A stretch of DNA of 39,185 nucleotides. Source: Terriglobia bacterium (GTDB taxonomy: Bacteria > Acidobacteriota > Terriglobia > 20CM-2-55-15). The translations under genes were made by a program, and so were the position numbers. This document shows positions 1 through 9,433 of the stretch, piece by piece. Within the stretch, counting starts at the first letter, position 1; every line of letters starts with the position of its first letter. The notes beneath the pieces are model-generated. The model saw only the letters and a list, made by a program, of their open reading frames with translations. It had not been told where the DNA came from and searched no databases. The stretch spans positions 1 to 39,185 of the forward strand of contig DASXLG010000015.1 of the NCBI GenBank assembly GCA_036496425.1, in the 5' to 3' direction.

Positions 1-53
1 AAATTGGAAGTTTGAAATTGGAAATCCGAGATCCAATTTCCAACTTCCAATTT
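1..53. repeat. AT-rich inverted repeat (long hairpin) at window edge
   Basis: Positions 1-22 and 32-53 are complementary over 22 bp with a single mismatch and a 9-nt loop. The arms begin AAATTGGAAGTT and end AACTTCCAATTT. It lies just downstream of the stop codon of the minus-strand ABC-F gene, so it may end that transcript, but there is no clear poly-U run. A scattered intergenic repeat is equally possible. The left flank is outside the window. Confidence 0.5.
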
Positions 54-73
54 CGAATTTCCAACGCGCTTAT

Positions 74-1711
74 TTAATGGTGCACACCAGGCGCTTCGTG
101 TCCGGTGCGGACAACGTATTCGGCGTAGGACCCCGGATAAATGTGAGGCTCGGCATCCGTTCCGGACTCGCCGCCTAATTCGAGCACGCGGTTGCTCAGG
201 CCGCGCAGAAACGTGCGGTCATGGGAAACAAACAGCATGGTCCCGTCGAAGTCCTGGAGCGCATCGATCAACATTTCCTTTGTTGCAACGTCCAGGTGAT
301 TGGTCGGTTCGTCCAGCACCAGAAAATTCGGGGGATTCAACAGCATCCGCGCCATCACGAGGCGCGTTTTTTCACCGCCGGAAAGCGCCCGGATTTTCTT
401 ATCGATGTCTTCGCCGGAAAACTGAAAGGCGCCGGCGAGACCTCGCAGCGATCCAATGGACTCGTGCGGGAAATCCCGCTGCAGTTGTTGTTCGATCGTC
501 AACTCCGGATCGAGCAGATCCAGCGCCTGCTGCGCAAAATATCCCATCGTCAGGCTGGCGCCGAGGCGAACGGAGCCGGAGTCGGGAGCGATGGCTCCGG
601 CCACCATTTTCAGCAAAGTCGATTTTCCCGCCCCGTTTTTACCCATCACGCACCAGCGCTCGCCGCGCCGGATATTCAGATTGAAACCGTTATAGATGGC
701 GCGGCTGCCGTAGGTCTTGGCGATGTTTTCAAGCGTCGCCACCTGATCGCCGGACCGTGACGGCTGCCGGAAATCGAATTTGACCACGCGGCGCTTTTTC
801 GGCAACTCGATCTTTTCGATCTTGTCGAGCGCCTTGACGCGGCTCTGCACCTGCGCCGCCTTTGCGGCGTGCGCGGCAAATCGTTCGATGAAGCGCTGCT
901 CCTTGGCGAGCATGGCCTGCTGGCGCGCGTATGCCGCCTCGCGGTTGGTTTCGCGGATCTGGCGCTCTCGCGCATAAAAATCATAATTCCCCGAGTAGAC
1001 TGTGATCTCTCCGCCGTCGATTTCCGCGATCCTGCTGACCACTCGATTCATAAACTCGCGATCGTGAGACGTCATCAGCAGCGCGCCCGGAAGGGACTTG
1101 ATGAAGGCTTCCAGCCAGACGATCGATTCGATATCGAGGTGGTTCGTCGGCTCGTCCATCAACAACACATCCGGCCGGCCGAGGAGCACCCGTGCCATCG
1201 CCACGCGCATCTTCCAGCCGCCGGACAGTTCGCCCACATCGCCGTCGATGCGTTCATTATCGAAGCCGAGCCCGAGAAGCACTTCCCGCGCCTGGCTTTC
1301 GAGCGAATAGCCTCCGAGGTGGTCGTATTCCTCCTGAACCTCGCCGAACCGTTCGAGAATTTTGTCCATCTTCGCGGCCTGTTCGGGATCCGCCATCGCG
1401 TGTTGAAGCGCCTCGAGTTCGTGGTGCAAATCGCCGATGCGGCCGCTTCCGGCAATGGCCTCGTCCAGGACGGATCGCCCCGACATCTCTTCCACGTCCT
1501 GGCGGAAATAGCCGATTGTCAACTGCCTGGGAACCGTAACGTCGCCTTCATCCGGCGACTCTTCACCGGTAATCAGCCGGAAAAGAGTTGTTTTGCCTGC
1601 GCCATTGGGCCCGACCAATCCAACCTTCTCGCCGGGATTCAACTGAAACGACGCATCAACGAAAAGAATCTGGCGGCCATACTGTTTGCCGATGTGGGAG
1701 AGTGAAATCAT
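74..1711 (-). CDS. ABC-F family ATPase (ribosome-associated, Uup/YbiT/EttA type)
   Basis: A 545-residue soluble protein with two ABC ATPase domains and no membrane segments, the hallmark of the ABC-F family, which acts on the ribosome (translation factors or antibiotic protection). Domain 1 has Walker A GPNGAGKT (34-41), signature LSGGW (162-166) and Walker B MDEPTNHLD (185-193). A charged helical linker spans about 243-310. Domain 2 has Walker A GKNGAGKS (357-364), LSGGE (443-447) and LDEPTNHLD (466-474). The C-terminus is short, without the long Uup coiled coil. The ATG overlaps the stop of the upstream pseudouridine synthase gene (ATGA), so the two are probably translationally coupled. The family is certain; the subfamily and any resistance role cannot be told by eye. 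Confidence 0.95.
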   Translation of the reverse strand: MISLSHIGKQYGRQILFVDASFQLNPGEKVGLVGPNGAGKTTLFRLITGEESPDEGDVTVPRQLTIGYFRQDVEEMSGRSVLDEAIAGSGRIGDLHHELEALQHAMADPEQAAKMDKILERFGEVQEEYDHLGGYSLESQAREVLLGLGFDNERIDGDVGELSGGWKMRVAMARVLLGRPDVLLMDEPTNHLDIESIVWLEAFIKSLPGALLMTSHDREFMNRVVSRIAEIDGGEITVYSGNYDFYARERQIRETNREAAYARQQAMLAKEQRFIERFAAHAAKAAQVQSRVKALDKIEKIELPKKRRVVKFDFRQPSRSGDQVATLENIAKTYGSRAIYNGFNLNIRRGERWCVMGKNGAGKSTLLKMVAGAIAPDSGSVRLGASLTMGYFAQQALDLLDPELTIEQQLQRDFPHESIGSLRGLAGAFQFSGEDIDKKIRALSGGEKTRLVMARMLLNPPNFLVLDEPTNHLDVATKEMLIDALQDFDGTMLFVSHDRTFLRGLSNRVLELGGESGTDAEPHIYPGSYAEYVVRTGHEAPGVHH

Positions 1712-2586
1712 GGAAGCTCTGAAAGTGCCCTCGTAGAAATAAAATCGCGCGCTGCGCCGGTCAACGGATCGATGAAGCCAAGGCGCCTCGCCAGAAGCTG
1801 CAGCGGCGGCTCGCCTCCGCTTTTAGATCTGATGACTGGATAAAAAGGATCGCCGAGAATCGGAAATCCGATAGATGCCATATGGATCCGCAATTGATGC
1901 TTCTTTCCGCTCTTCGGAAACAGCCGGAACCGTCCGATCCCGGTCCGGCACTGTTCCAGTTGAATGTCCGTGGTCGCATTGACCGGTCCGCCGTCCACGA
2001 TCCGCTGCCTGTACCAGGGATCTCCCGCCTCTATTCTGTTTTCAATGTGCCAATTCCGCTCATCCAAAGGATTTTGAATTTGCGACTGCGCAAGATACTC
2101 CCGTTCCACGCGCCCGCCAGCGAACAACCCATGGTACTGCGCGCGCGACTGCGGCCGGATTGCGAATAAAAGCACACCCGCCGTGTCACGATCGAGCCGG
2201 TGAATGGGATCGAGATCCCGCAATCCGGTGATTCTCTGAAGACGAATCAGCAGCGAACGCTCGACGTGTTCGCCGGACGGTGTGACCGGCATGCCATGCG
2301 GCTTGTCGGCCACCAGAATCTCGTCGTCGCGATAGATCACCACCGGATCCTCGAGCGGAGCCGGTTCCGACGGGACTTCCTTCCGATAGAAAACCGTGAT
2401 CCCGTGCCGATAAGGTGAACACTCCTCGAGCGCCTGGCCGTCAGCCAACGTAACCAGCCCGCGCGAAACGCGATCCCGCCAGGTATCGGGGCTGACTTGC
2501 GGGAACCGCGCCAGCAGGTACTCGAAAATCGTTTCCGGTGCACTGTCGAATTTCGGAAGGTACACGCGGGACGGGCGGGTTTGCAT
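1708..2586 (-). CDS. RluA-family RNA pseudouridine synthase
   Basis: A 292-residue enzyme that isomerises uridine to pseudouridine in rRNA or tRNA. The catalytic motif HRLDRDTAG is at 129-137, with the nucleophilic aspartate at 132. The later motif around GKKHQLRIH matches the RluA-family substrate-binding region. The N-terminal roughly 75 residues resemble the S4-like RNA-binding portion seen in RluC/RluD but are not well conserved. It is first in a two-gene minus-strand unit with the ABC-F ATPase, whose start codon overlaps its stop. Both products act on the ribosome, so the pairing is functionally sensible. The exact target position (RluA, RluC, RluD or TruC type) is not assignable from sequence by eye. 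Confidence 0.92.
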   Translation of the reverse strand: MQTRPSRVYLPKFDSAPETIFEYLLARFPQVSPDTWRDRVSRGLVTLADGQALEECSPYRHGITVFYRKEVPSEPAPLEDPVVIYRDDEILVADKPHGMPVTPSGEHVERSLLIRLQRITGLRDLDPIHRLDRDTAGVLLFAIRPQSRAQYHGLFAGGRVEREYLAQSQIQNPLDERNWHIENRIEAGDPWYRQRIVDGGPVNATTDIQLEQCRTGIGRFRLFPKSGKKHQLRIHMASIGFPILGDPFYPVIRSKSGGEPPLQLLARRLGFIDPLTGAARDFISTRALSELP

Positions 2587-2656
2587 GCGGCACTATTATC
2601 GCATTTTTTAACACGGCGAGGGCGCCGCAGCTTGACCCTGATAACAATGAAGACCT

Positions 2657-3526
2657 ATGCTTCGTGAATATATGTTTTTCAAAGAATGGGAAGTGCTCCT
2701 GGTCGACGACGAGCCCGATATCATCCAGGTTTCCCGCCTTGCCATGCGGCGTTTCGAGGTCTACGGCCTGCCGCTCAGGCTGCATTCGGCAAAGAGCAAG
2801 TCCGAGGCGATGCAGATCTTCAAGAATTCTCCTTCCCTGCAGCCTGCGATTGCAGTGGCCTTCATCGACGTCGTGATGGAAACCGACACGGCGGGGCTGG
2901 ATCTGTGCCAGTCCCTGCGCGAAGAACATGGCAACCGCGTGACCCAATTGTTCGTTCGCACCGGACAACCCGGGAGCGCTCCGGAACGAACGGTACTCGA
3001 CCGCTACGATATCAACGGATACTTCACCAAAGTCGAGGCGACAGAAGACAAGCTCTATTCGCTCGTCAAGAGCGGTGTGCGCCAATATCTCTGGAACACC
3101 GCAGCCCTCGGAACCTCTCAGATTCTAAGCAGCGCAATCGCCGCCGGCGATTCGCGGACCGCCCTTATCGAAGCCGCGCGGCAGACGTTCCTTGGCTTTC
3201 ACTTCATCGGCGAGGCGCCTGCCGAATCGAGAGCGATCCAAACCGGACTCTTTGTCGGCAATGAACTCCTCGGTATGCGTGGACTCGAACAAGGCGAAGC
3301 ACAAGCCCTGCTGAAACGACTCAACGCGCGGGAGGGCAAGAAGATCGGAGCGGACGGCGACAGCTATGTGCAGGATGGAAACACCCTCATGATCAAGGTC
3401 CAGATCGGGCCGCCGGGCGGCCTCACCTTCGTGGCGCATTCAACGTTCGCGCCGCCGGAACCGGTCGTTCTTCTGTACCATCGCGCCTTGAGAGGCATCG
3501 CCATGATTCTTCAGCGGGCAAAGTGA
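2657..3526 (+). CDS. response regulator, REC plus DUF3369-like C-terminal domain
   Basis: A 289-residue protein with an N-terminal receiver domain: acidic pocket VDDEPD near 16-21, a phosphoacceptor Asp within FIDVVMETD, and the conserved Lys in YFTKVEA. The receiver resembles those that precede DUF3369 in HD-GYP regulators, but no HD-GYP domain follows; the protein ends after a roughly 160-residue sensor-like region. It therefore has no recognisable DNA-binding or enzymatic output. The stop overlaps the GTG start of the following histidine kinase (GTGA), so the two form a co-translated pair. Two starts are possible, ATG 2657 or ATG 2672, and neither has a strong ribosome site; 2657 is kept. 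The DUF3369 assignment is tentative. Confidence 0.85.
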   Translation: MLREYMFFKEWEVLLVDDEPDIIQVSRLAMRRFEVYGLPLRLHSAKSKSEAMQIFKNSPSLQPAIAVAFIDVVMETDTAGLDLCQSLREEHGNRVTQLFVRTGQPGSAPERTVLDRYDINGYFTKVEATEDKLYSLVKSGVRQYLWNTAALGTSQILSSAIAAGDSRTALIEAARQTFLGFHFIGEAPAESRAIQTGLFVGNELLGMRGLEQGEAQALLKRLNAREGKKIGADGDSYVQDGNTLMIKVQIGPPGGLTFVAHSTFAPPEPVVLLYHRALRGIAMILQRAK

Positions 3527-4734
3527 AGGCGGATTTAAGAAAAGTCCCATTTCTCCAGCCGTTGACGGACGTTCAGGCGGCGCAACTCGCCGACAGGGGA
3601 AGACAGGTTCCGGCGCGCGCCGGCGAGGTGTTGTTCAACAAGGGCGACAGCGGAGATTGCATGTACGCCATCCTTGCAGGGAGTGTGCAGATCTATCTCG
3701 ACGATCGCGAAGGACACAAGGCCGTGCTCGGTGTTCTCGAAGCCGGCGATTTCTTCGGTGAAATGGCTCTCCTCGACGGCGATTCCCGATCCGCCAGCGC
3801 AGCCGCTATCACCGATTGCGAACTGTTCCGCCTCGATCGTGACGCTTTTCTGGATCTTCTCGCCACCTCGCCGGCACTGCGCTCCCAGCTGCTGATCGAT
3901 CTCGCGCAACGGATTCGCGTAACGGATGAGCGATATCTTCAGGAAGAAATCGCCAGACAAACACTGCGGGCCGATATCGAGCGGGAACGCCACCGGGCGC
4001 TGGCACAGATGGTTGCAGGGGTGGCGCATGAAGTGAATACACCGTTGGGCATCATCAATACCGCCGCAAGCATCATGAAGCGGGAGCTCACTTCAGACAC
4101 TGCCGTAACGCTTGCTGCGGCGCCCAAAGCAAAAGCGCTGTTCGAGGATCTGCTCGAAACTACAGATTTGATGCAAAGAAACATCACCCGCGCGCACGGC
4201 CTCATCCAGAGTTTCAAAACTCTTTCGATCAGCGAAGTTGCCGATACCAAAGAAACACTGGCGTTGCCGGAAGTAATCAACGAGATTCTCGCGCTGTTTT
4301 CGATTCAGGCACGCCAGGCAGGCCTGGAGGTGGAATTCAAAAACGATTTGCCTCCCGATCAGCAAAGCTGGGTTGGTTTTCGGGGAGTTCTTTCGCGGGT
4401 GCTGCTCAATCTGCTTACGAACGTCGAACGATATGCATACCCCGCCGGAACAGGCGGTAACGTTACAGTTGGACTGACGCTTCAGGAAAGGCTCCCGGCG
4501 CCATCTTTTGCGCTGACTGTACGCGACTGGGGCGCGGGCATTTCCGCCGAACATCTGCCCCGCATTTTCGAGCCTTTTTTCACGACCGGCCGCGGCAGAG
4601 GCGGCGCCGGTCTGGGCCTGGCCATGGTGTACAATCTCGTCACTGCGGCGTTGCACGGAACTATCGAAGCCACGTCCGTACCCGGCGAGGGCACGACCAT
4701 CACGGTGACCTTCCCGCAGGTCGTTCCCGCCTGA
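3523..4734 (+). CDS. hybrid-input histidine kinase with N-terminal cyclic-nucleotide-binding domain
   Basis: A 403-residue cytoplasmic sensor kinase starting at GTG. Residues about 8-125 form a cNMP-binding (CRP-like) domain with phosphate-binding cassette FGEMALLDGDSRSASA (78-93), including the Arg (89) that normally contacts the cyclic phosphate. A short helical linker leads to the H-box AGVAHEVNTPLG with His169 as predicted phosphoacceptor. The ATPase part shows an N-box (LLNLLTNVE), G1 (DWGAGIS), F-box (FEPFFTTG) and G2 (GGAGLGLAM). There are no transmembrane segments. The partner is the response regulator encoded immediately upstream with a GTGA overlap. Intact ligand residues suggest that kinase activity is tuned by cAMP or cGMP; this is inference. 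Confidence 0.93.
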   Translation: MKADLRKVPFLQPLTDVQAAQLADRGRQVPARAGEVLFNKGDSGDCMYAILAGSVQIYLDDREGHKAVLGVLEAGDFFGEMALLDGDSRSASAAAITDCELFRLDRDAFLDLLATSPALRSQLLIDLAQRIRVTDERYLQEEIARQTLRADIERERHRALAQMVAGVAHEVNTPLGIINTAASIMKRELTSDTAVTLAAAPKAKALFEDLLETTDLMQRNITRAHGLIQSFKTLSISEVADTKETLALPEVINEILALFSIQARQAGLEVEFKNDLPPDQQSWVGFRGVLSRVLLNLLTNVERYAYPAGTGGNVTVGLTLQERLPAPSFALTVRDWGAGISAEHLPRIFEPFFTTGRGRGGAGLGLAMVYNLVTAALHGTIEATSVPGEGTTITVTFPQVVPA

Positions 4735-4737
4735 AAC

Positions 4738-5265
4738 ATGCAGGAAAAAGGAATAGCCGTGTGGTTTACGGGTTTGTCGGGGTCGGGTAAGACAACCTTG
4801 TCCCGCGCGCTCGGAGAACGGATGCGCGAAGCAGGGCTCAAAGTCGAAGTGCTCGACGGCGACGAAGCGCGAAAACGGCTTTCCAAAGAGCTGGGGTTCA
4901 GCAAAGAAGACCGGGATATCCATATAAGACGGCTCGGCTATCTTGCAGCGCTGCTCTCCCGGCATGGAATCGTGGTAATCGTTGCCGCAATCAGCCCCTA
5001 CCGTGAAGCCCGCGAAATGAACCGGCAGGAGATCGGAACCTTTGTAGAGGTCTACTGCAAATGTCCCTTGGATGTGGCGGAATCGCGCGACATCAAAGGC
5101 CTGTATAAGAGGGCGCGGGCCGGACAAATCAAGTCATTCACCGGAATCGACGATCCGTATGAAGAACCGCTGAATCCCGATGTCCTCGTCAACACCGATA
5201 CCGAGACCGTCGCGCAATCTCTGGAAAAAATCTATTCCAGCTTGCGCGAACGCGGCTATCTATAG
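4738..5265 (+). CDS. cysC: adenylylsulfate (APS) kinase
   Basis: A 175-residue P-loop kinase that phosphorylates APS to PAPS using ATP. Walker A GLSGSGKT is at 12-19, followed by the LDGDEAR motif (39-45) and AAISPYREAR (83-92), whose serine corresponds to the residue in the ISPY signature. The length matches stand-alone CysC. The start lies 3 nt after the histidine-kinase stop, so it is probably the third gene of that signalling operon. No ATP sulfurylase (cysN/cysD or sat) or PAPS reductase is visible nearby. It could therefore supply PAPS for sulfation rather than assimilation, but that cannot be decided here. Confidence 0.95.
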   Translation: MQEKGIAVWFTGLSGSGKTTLSRALGERMREAGLKVEVLDGDEARKRLSKELGFSKEDRDIHIRRLGYLAALLSRHGIVVIVAAISPYREAREMNRQEIGTFVEVYCKCPLDVAESRDIKGLYKRARAGQIKSFTGIDDPYEEPLNPDVLVNTDTETVAQSLEKIYSSLRERGYL

Positions 5266-5278
5266 CCAAGCCGGCCGA

Positions 5279-6520
5279 TTAACTCCGATACGCCTGCCGG
5301 CCGATCCCCTGAACCGGAATATTCTGGGCCGCCAGCACTTCATGTTGAAGCGCATACATGCAGGCCGCGGCCTGGTCGATGCGGCGGGTGAATGCAATCG
5401 ATCCCTGGAGGATCGGCTTCAGCCGCTCACGATCCTGTATCCGCGCCCGCGGGTACTCGTGTTCGACGATCAGGTATGTCTCCGCGGGGTCCAGCGGCAA
5501 CAGTTCACGCGCCGCAAGCTGATGATCCAGCCAGTCGACCGTGCGATTCTGAAGGTACGCGAGAGGATCATGCCGAGCGGTCCCCGGCAGTTCGTGCTCG
5601 CAGAGGACGACTTGTTTTTTCCACGCGTTCACCTGGTCCGCCGGATTCTCCGACGGCTTGCCGCCAGCCCAGTCACCGCGTTCCAATGTCTGCCCGCCAT
5701 AACCCCAGGCCGAAACTCCCTTCGCATCGACGACCTGGCCCTTTACATGAAACCCGCTGATCAGAAAACCATAGCCCTCGTCCTTTAAATATTGAAAGAG
5801 CGACCGCGTATCCTGCCCCATCAAAATGGCGTGCGATGGATCGTAGTGAATCCGAAATTGGTCGCCGACACCGTGTTTCTCGCAAATTCGGTGCAGGGCA
5901 ATCCACGCGCCCGGGGTATATCCGATGTTGTTGTGGAAATTGTCGGAGATCGTCCACCCGGGCATCGGGCACTGCTCGACGCGGAAGATCAGACCGCGCT
6001 CTTTGGCTGCCTTCAGCAGCGGAACGAAGTGTTCCTCGAAATCGATGAGATTCTGATCCATGCTGCGCTGCTGGTTTCTGCCGACGAAACCGCATACGGC
6101 ACTTGCGCCCAGCAGCGCCGCCGCATCGAATGTCCGTATCATGAAGTCGTGTTTCTTTTTTCGCAGGGCGGGATCGTGATGCAGCATGTTGTCGAAATAT
6201 GCCAGGTCTGAGAAGCGCACACCGGCCGCTTTGACCGCGGCTTCAATGCGCTTCGCGCGGTTCTTTTCGAAAGGTTTCCGCAGATCGAGCGTATTCGCCA
6301 CCGGATCGAGCATCGCCTCGGGCGGAACGTCGGCTTCCGACGGGTGTAGCGCCGCCGAAAGCTGGATGCAATCGACTTCCAGTTCACGCGCAAAGTCGAG
6401 CCACTCTTCGATCGCACGGTCGGGGTCCTGGTCGCGAACCTCCCGGGGCGTCAGTTCCTGAAGCGCCGCCGTCAGGACGCCAATCTTCATGAATTTCGGT
6501 TCGAATTTACGCGTCGCCAT
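5279..6520 (-). CDS. xylose-isomerase-like TIM-barrel protein (sugar isomerase/epimerase family)
   Basis: A 413-residue protein of the AP-endonuclease-2 / xylose isomerase-like fold. Supporting stretches are the N-terminal [10 protein letters not shown] strand, the VEQCPMPGW segment, [11 protein letters not shown] (a typical metal-binding Asp/His strand) and [10 protein letters not shown]. The start at 6520 is chosen because GAAAGGAG sits about 7 nt upstream; a longer in-frame extension to 6640 has no such site and no family similarity. It is a single gene, convergent with cysC (13 nt between stops) and divergent from the GAF/HD-GYP gene. The substrate is unknown. Members of this family commonly act on inositols or rare sugars alongside Gfo/Idh/MocA oxidoreductases, one of which is present at 19.7-20.8 kb. 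Confidence 0.85.
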   Translation of the reverse strand: MATRKFEPKFMKIGVLTAALQELTPREVRDQDPDRAIEEWLDFARELEVDCIQLSAALHPSEADVPPEAMLDPVANTLDLRKPFEKNRAKRIEAAVKAAGVRFSDLAYFDNMLHHDPALRKKKHDFMIRTFDAAALLGASAVCGFVGRNQQRSMDQNLIDFEEHFVPLLKAAKERGLIFRVEQCPMPGWTISDNFHNNIGYTPGAWIALHRICEKHGVGDQFRIHYDPSHAILMGQDTRSLFQYLKDEGYGFLISGFHVKGQVVDAKGVSAWGYGGQTLERGDWAGGKPSENPADQVNAWKKQVVLCEHELPGTARHDPLAYLQNRTVDWLDHQLAARELLPLDPAETYLIVEHEYPRARIQDRERLKPILQGSIAFTRRIDQAAACMYALQHEVLAAQNIPVQGIGRQAYRS

Positions 6521-6628
6521 GAATCTCCTTTCGCATGAAAATAAGCGAAAACTCTGTTCGCTGCAAATTGGTCTAAACAACCGGGCCTGTCCTGCCGATA
6601 TCAGTCGCGTGGAACGCGTGGTAGGACC

Positions 6629-8326
6629 ATGAGCAGACATACTCTAAAAATCCCGGAAGTGACCGTGGCTCCTTTGTGTTTCTCTGATTCTGCAAATCTT
6701 CTGGATCTGGAGAGGATCGACCACCTCAATCAGATCGGGATCGCGCTATCGCGGGAAACGGATATCACCCGGCTTCTGGAAGCCATTCTCGTCACCGCAA
6801 AAGGGATAACGAGTGCCGACGGAGGGACAATTTATCGCGTCCGGGACGACCGAACCCTTCAATTTGAAATCCTGCATACGGATTCGCTCGGCCTGGCGTT
6901 CGGCGGTACGACCGGAATCAAGATTCCCTTCAATCCCATTCCTCTCTATGACCAGCAGGGAGAGCCGGTTCTGTCCAACGTCGTGACATACACCTATCAC
7001 AGCGGCGCCTCGCTGAACATCGCCGATGCGTACACGGAACGCGGCTTCGATTTCTCGGGTACGCGCCTGGTTGACCAGCGGATCGGATACCGCTCGAGAT
7101 CTTTTCTGACAGTGCCGATGAAAAATCATGAAAATGAAATCATCGGCGTACTGCAACTCCTGAATGCCGTCGACTCTGTAACTGGAAACGTCAGAGAGTT
7201 TTCAATCGAGGACCAGAGGCTGGCGGAATCTCTGGCATCCCAGGCGGCAATTGCGCTGACGAACCGTCTGTTGATTCATCATATGGAGAATCTGTTCGAG
7301 TCCTTCATCCAGGTGATCAACCGCGTCATCGGCGACAAGTCACCGCATACCGGTGAACATTGCGACCGCGTGCCGGAGCTGACGTTAATGCTTGCGGACG
7401 CTGTCAACGCCTGTCGTGTCGGCCCCCTCCGCGAATTCACGATGACGGAAAAGGACCGCTATCAGCTGAAAATTGCCGGTTTGCTGCATGACTGTGGAAA
7501 GATCGCAACGCCCGTTCATGTCGTCGAAAAGGCGACCAAGCTTGAAACCATTCACGATCGCATGCACGCTGTCGCCGAGCGGTTTGAAATCCTCAAACGC
7601 GACGCGGAAATCGCACGTCTTCGAGATGAACTGCAAGCCTTGCGTCAGGGCGACGTCAGTATCGCTGAACAGGCAAAACTCCGGTGCGAGCGGCAACTCG
7701 AGCAGATCAGGAAAGACCGGGAGTTCCTCCGCTGCTGCAATATCGGCGCCGAGAATATGACTGCAGAGGATGCGGACCGGGTACGGCAGATTTCCTCATC
7801 GAATTCCTGGTGTGACATGGACGGCAATCAAACCGATTTCCTGACCCCTGACGAGATCGAAAACCTGACGATTCAGAGAGGCACTCTGACGGCAGCCGAG
7901 CGCGCCGTGATCAATCGTCACATCGACATCACGGTCCAGATGCTGGAATCCTTACCCTGGCCGCTGCACCTCCGGAACGTTCCCGAATATGCAGGCGGCC
8001 ATCACGAACGCATGGACGGAAAAGGTTATCCCCGCGGCCTGACACGCGAACAGATGTCGGTTCAAGCAAGGTGCATGGGAATCGCCGATGTCTTCGAAGC
8101 GCTGACTGCAGAAGACAGGCCATACAAAAAAGGCAAAACATTGTCGGAGGCCTTGACGATTCTCGGAAAGTTCAAGCTGAACGGCCAGATCGACCCGGAT
8201 CTGTTCGACGTTTTCGTGTGGCAGGGCGTCTATCGGAAGTACGCGGAACTGTATATGGATCCGGCACTTATCGATACAGTCGAGCTGACAAAGATTCCCG
8301 GCTACTCACCTCCGCCGCCGCGCTGA
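6629..8326 (+). CDS. GAF and HD-GYP domain protein, predicted cyclic-di-GMP phosphodiesterase
   Basis: A 565-residue cytoplasmic protein. A GAF sensor domain spans about 38-210. The HD-GYP domain begins near 225 and shows HDCGK (287-291) and [14 protein letters not shown] (458-471), the signature that gives the family its name; such enzymes hydrolyse c-di-GMP. Between the HD and GYP motifs lies a charged, partly coiled insertion (about 306-430) longer than in typical HD-GYP proteins. It contains a Cys pair (369-370) and a serine-rich turn. The ATG is preceded by GGTAGGACC. It is divergent from the TIM-barrel gene. No response-regulator domain is fused, so the signal probably enters through GAF. 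Confidence 0.93.
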   Translation: MSRHTLKIPEVTVAPLCFSDSANLLDLERIDHLNQIGIALSRETDITRLLEAILVTAKGITSADGGTIYRVRDDRTLQFEILHTDSLGLAFGGTTGIKIPFNPIPLYDQQGEPVLSNVVTYTYHSGASLNIADAYTERGFDFSGTRLVDQRIGYRSRSFLTVPMKNHENEIIGVLQLLNAVDSVTGNVREFSIEDQRLAESLASQAAIALTNRLLIHHMENLFESFIQVINRVIGDKSPHTGEHCDRVPELTLMLADAVNACRVGPLREFTMTEKDRYQLKIAGLLHDCGKIATPVHVVEKATKLETIHDRMHAVAERFEILKRDAEIARLRDELQALRQGDVSIAEQAKLRCERQLEQIRKDREFLRCCNIGAENMTAEDADRVRQISSSNSWCDMDGNQTDFLTPDEIENLTIQRGTLTAAERAVINRHIDITVQMLESLPWPLHLRNVPEYAGGHHERMDGKGYPRGLTREQMSVQARCMGIADVFEALTAEDRPYKKGKTLSEALTILGKFKLNGQIDPDLFDVFVWQGVYRKYAELYMDPALIDTVELTKIPGYSPPPPR

Positions 8327-8496
8327 ACGAATCCCCGCAAAATTAAGTTGGGCTGGTAATGGGGGCACGGATTCGTCGTCTAAATAGAGAAACGGTTCGT
8401 TGAAAATGTGTCAGACCATACTTTTGCCATCCCGGCAATGCACTTAATTAAACGATTCCAAGCCCCTTGGGCAGGATCCGGCAGGTGATCCGCAAA

Positions 8497-8727
8497 ATGG
8501 CCAGACAGGGAGATTCTCTTACGGAAGAGGAAATAAAGCGTATCGTCACGCTACTCGCCGACACAGACATGGCGATTTTCGATATTTCGCAGCGGATGGG
8601 GCGCAGCCGCAGTGCGATCATTGCTGTCAACCGCAGGTTTCAAGTACGGAAATACGACGGCCAAAGAACCGCTTGGACCATGGAAACCATGCAGGAAGCA
8701 GAGGCCCGTGGGAAATACCCTATTTGA
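8497..8727 (+). CDS. small helix-turn-helix protein, function unknown
   Basis: A 76-residue protein beginning MARQGDSLTEEEIKRIV. The segment from about 8 to 45 (TEEEIKRIVTLL, then IFDISQRMGRSRSAI) looks like a resolvase- or sigma-like helix-turn-helix, ending with a basic tail. The start is the ATG at 8497 with AGGTGA about 8 nt upstream; longer readings from TTG or GTG are less likely. It has no partner gene in the same orientation, and its last 8 bases overlap the convergent YdeI-like gene. It may be a small DNA-binding regulator; no target is evident. Confidence 0.6.
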   Translation: MARQGDSLTEEEIKRIVTLLADTDMAIFDISQRMGRSRSAIIAVNRRFQVRKYDGQRTAWTMETMQEAEARGKYPI

Positions 8728-9286
8728 GCCCCAGAGGCCGGCCCGCTGAAAGCATCCGGATCGCTTCTTCCAGACGGCGAGTCCTTGTTGCTTCCTGTTT
8801 GGCCGAATCGATCCAGAGAACATATCGTTTGCGGTGGGACGGAGCGAGATTTTCAAAGTAGCTTGCCGCCTTTGGATTCTGCCGGAGAGCCGTTTGGATG
8901 TATGACGGAACTTTGGACGGAACTACCGGTTTTGCGCCGTACGTCCGTTCTGTGGGAGGACGGTTTATGCCGGGCGGCGCCAGTCTTCCCGCCTCCTTCA
9001 GTAGCGTATACCGTTTGCGGTTGATTTCCGACCAGCGGCTGCCGGGTTTCCGTGGTGTAAATTTACGCGCATACCGCTGATCGTCGAGACGCTTGATAAG
9101 GCTGTCGATCCAACCGAAACAGAGTGCCTCGTCGAGTGCGTCCAGATAAGCAATCGATGTCTTCCCGCTCTGCGGCTTGTAAAAGACCAGCCACACTTCG
9201 GATTCGGTGTCGTGATGGCCCATCAACCATTCGCGCCACTGCGCCGTCGTCGGCCCATCGAGCGTCTCTAAGTTTTTAGAAGGCAT
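8720..9286 (-). CDS. YdeI/OmpD-associated family protein
   Basis: A 188-residue soluble protein. Features matching the YdeI/OmdA family are the N-terminal WREWLMGHHDTESEVWLVFY segment, the LDEALCFGWIDS motif, the ARKFTPRKPGSRWSEINR motif, and a C-terminal helical part with YVLWIDSAKQEATRTRR. The family has been linked to resistance against peptides and bacteriocins in enterics, but its biochemical role is not settled. The start at 9286 is chosen because residues upstream in the long open frame have no family similarity and GAGGCGC precedes this ATG. It is convergent with the small HTH gene and divergent from the cytochrome gene. Confidence 0.88.
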   Translation of the reverse strand: MPSKNLETLDGPTTAQWREWLMGHHDTESEVWLVFYKPQSGKTSIAYLDALDEALCFGWIDSLIKRLDDQRYARKFTPRKPGSRWSEINRKRYTLLKEAGRLAPPGINRPPTERTYGAKPVVPSKVPSYIQTALRQNPKAASYFENLAPSHRKRYVLWIDSAKQEATRTRRLEEAIRMLSAGRPLGLK

Positions 9287-9371
9287 GCGCCTCAGCCTAA
9301 CAGATCCTCGTTCCAGCGCTAAAAACCGATCGCGTATTCGGCGACAACGCGGCTTGAAAGGCAGCTGGAAC

Positions 9372-9389
9372 GTTTGGGATTGCCCAAAC
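9372..9389. promoter_or_regulatory. short perfect palindrome upstream of cytochrome gene
   Basis: GTTTGGG-ATTG-CCCAAAC, a 7-bp perfect inverted repeat with a 4-nt centre, lies 45 bp before the cytochrome c start and 86 bp before the divergent YdeI-like start. It could be an operator for either gene or a small hairpin in the leader. No -10/-35 pair is clear enough to report. Confidence 0.3.
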
Positions 9390-9433
9390 AGTCTCCGATT
9401 CGTAATACTTGTCCAACTTCGAGGAGGGCAATC

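Noticed and set aside
869-1705. Long plus-strand open frame opposite the ABC-F gene
   Set aside because: It is antisense to a clear ABC-F coding region and has no recognisable motif.
8327-8376. Inverted repeat ACGAATCC...GGATTCGT after the HD-GYP gene as terminator
   Set aside because: Arms are only 8 bp with a 34-nt loop and no T tract; too weak to call.
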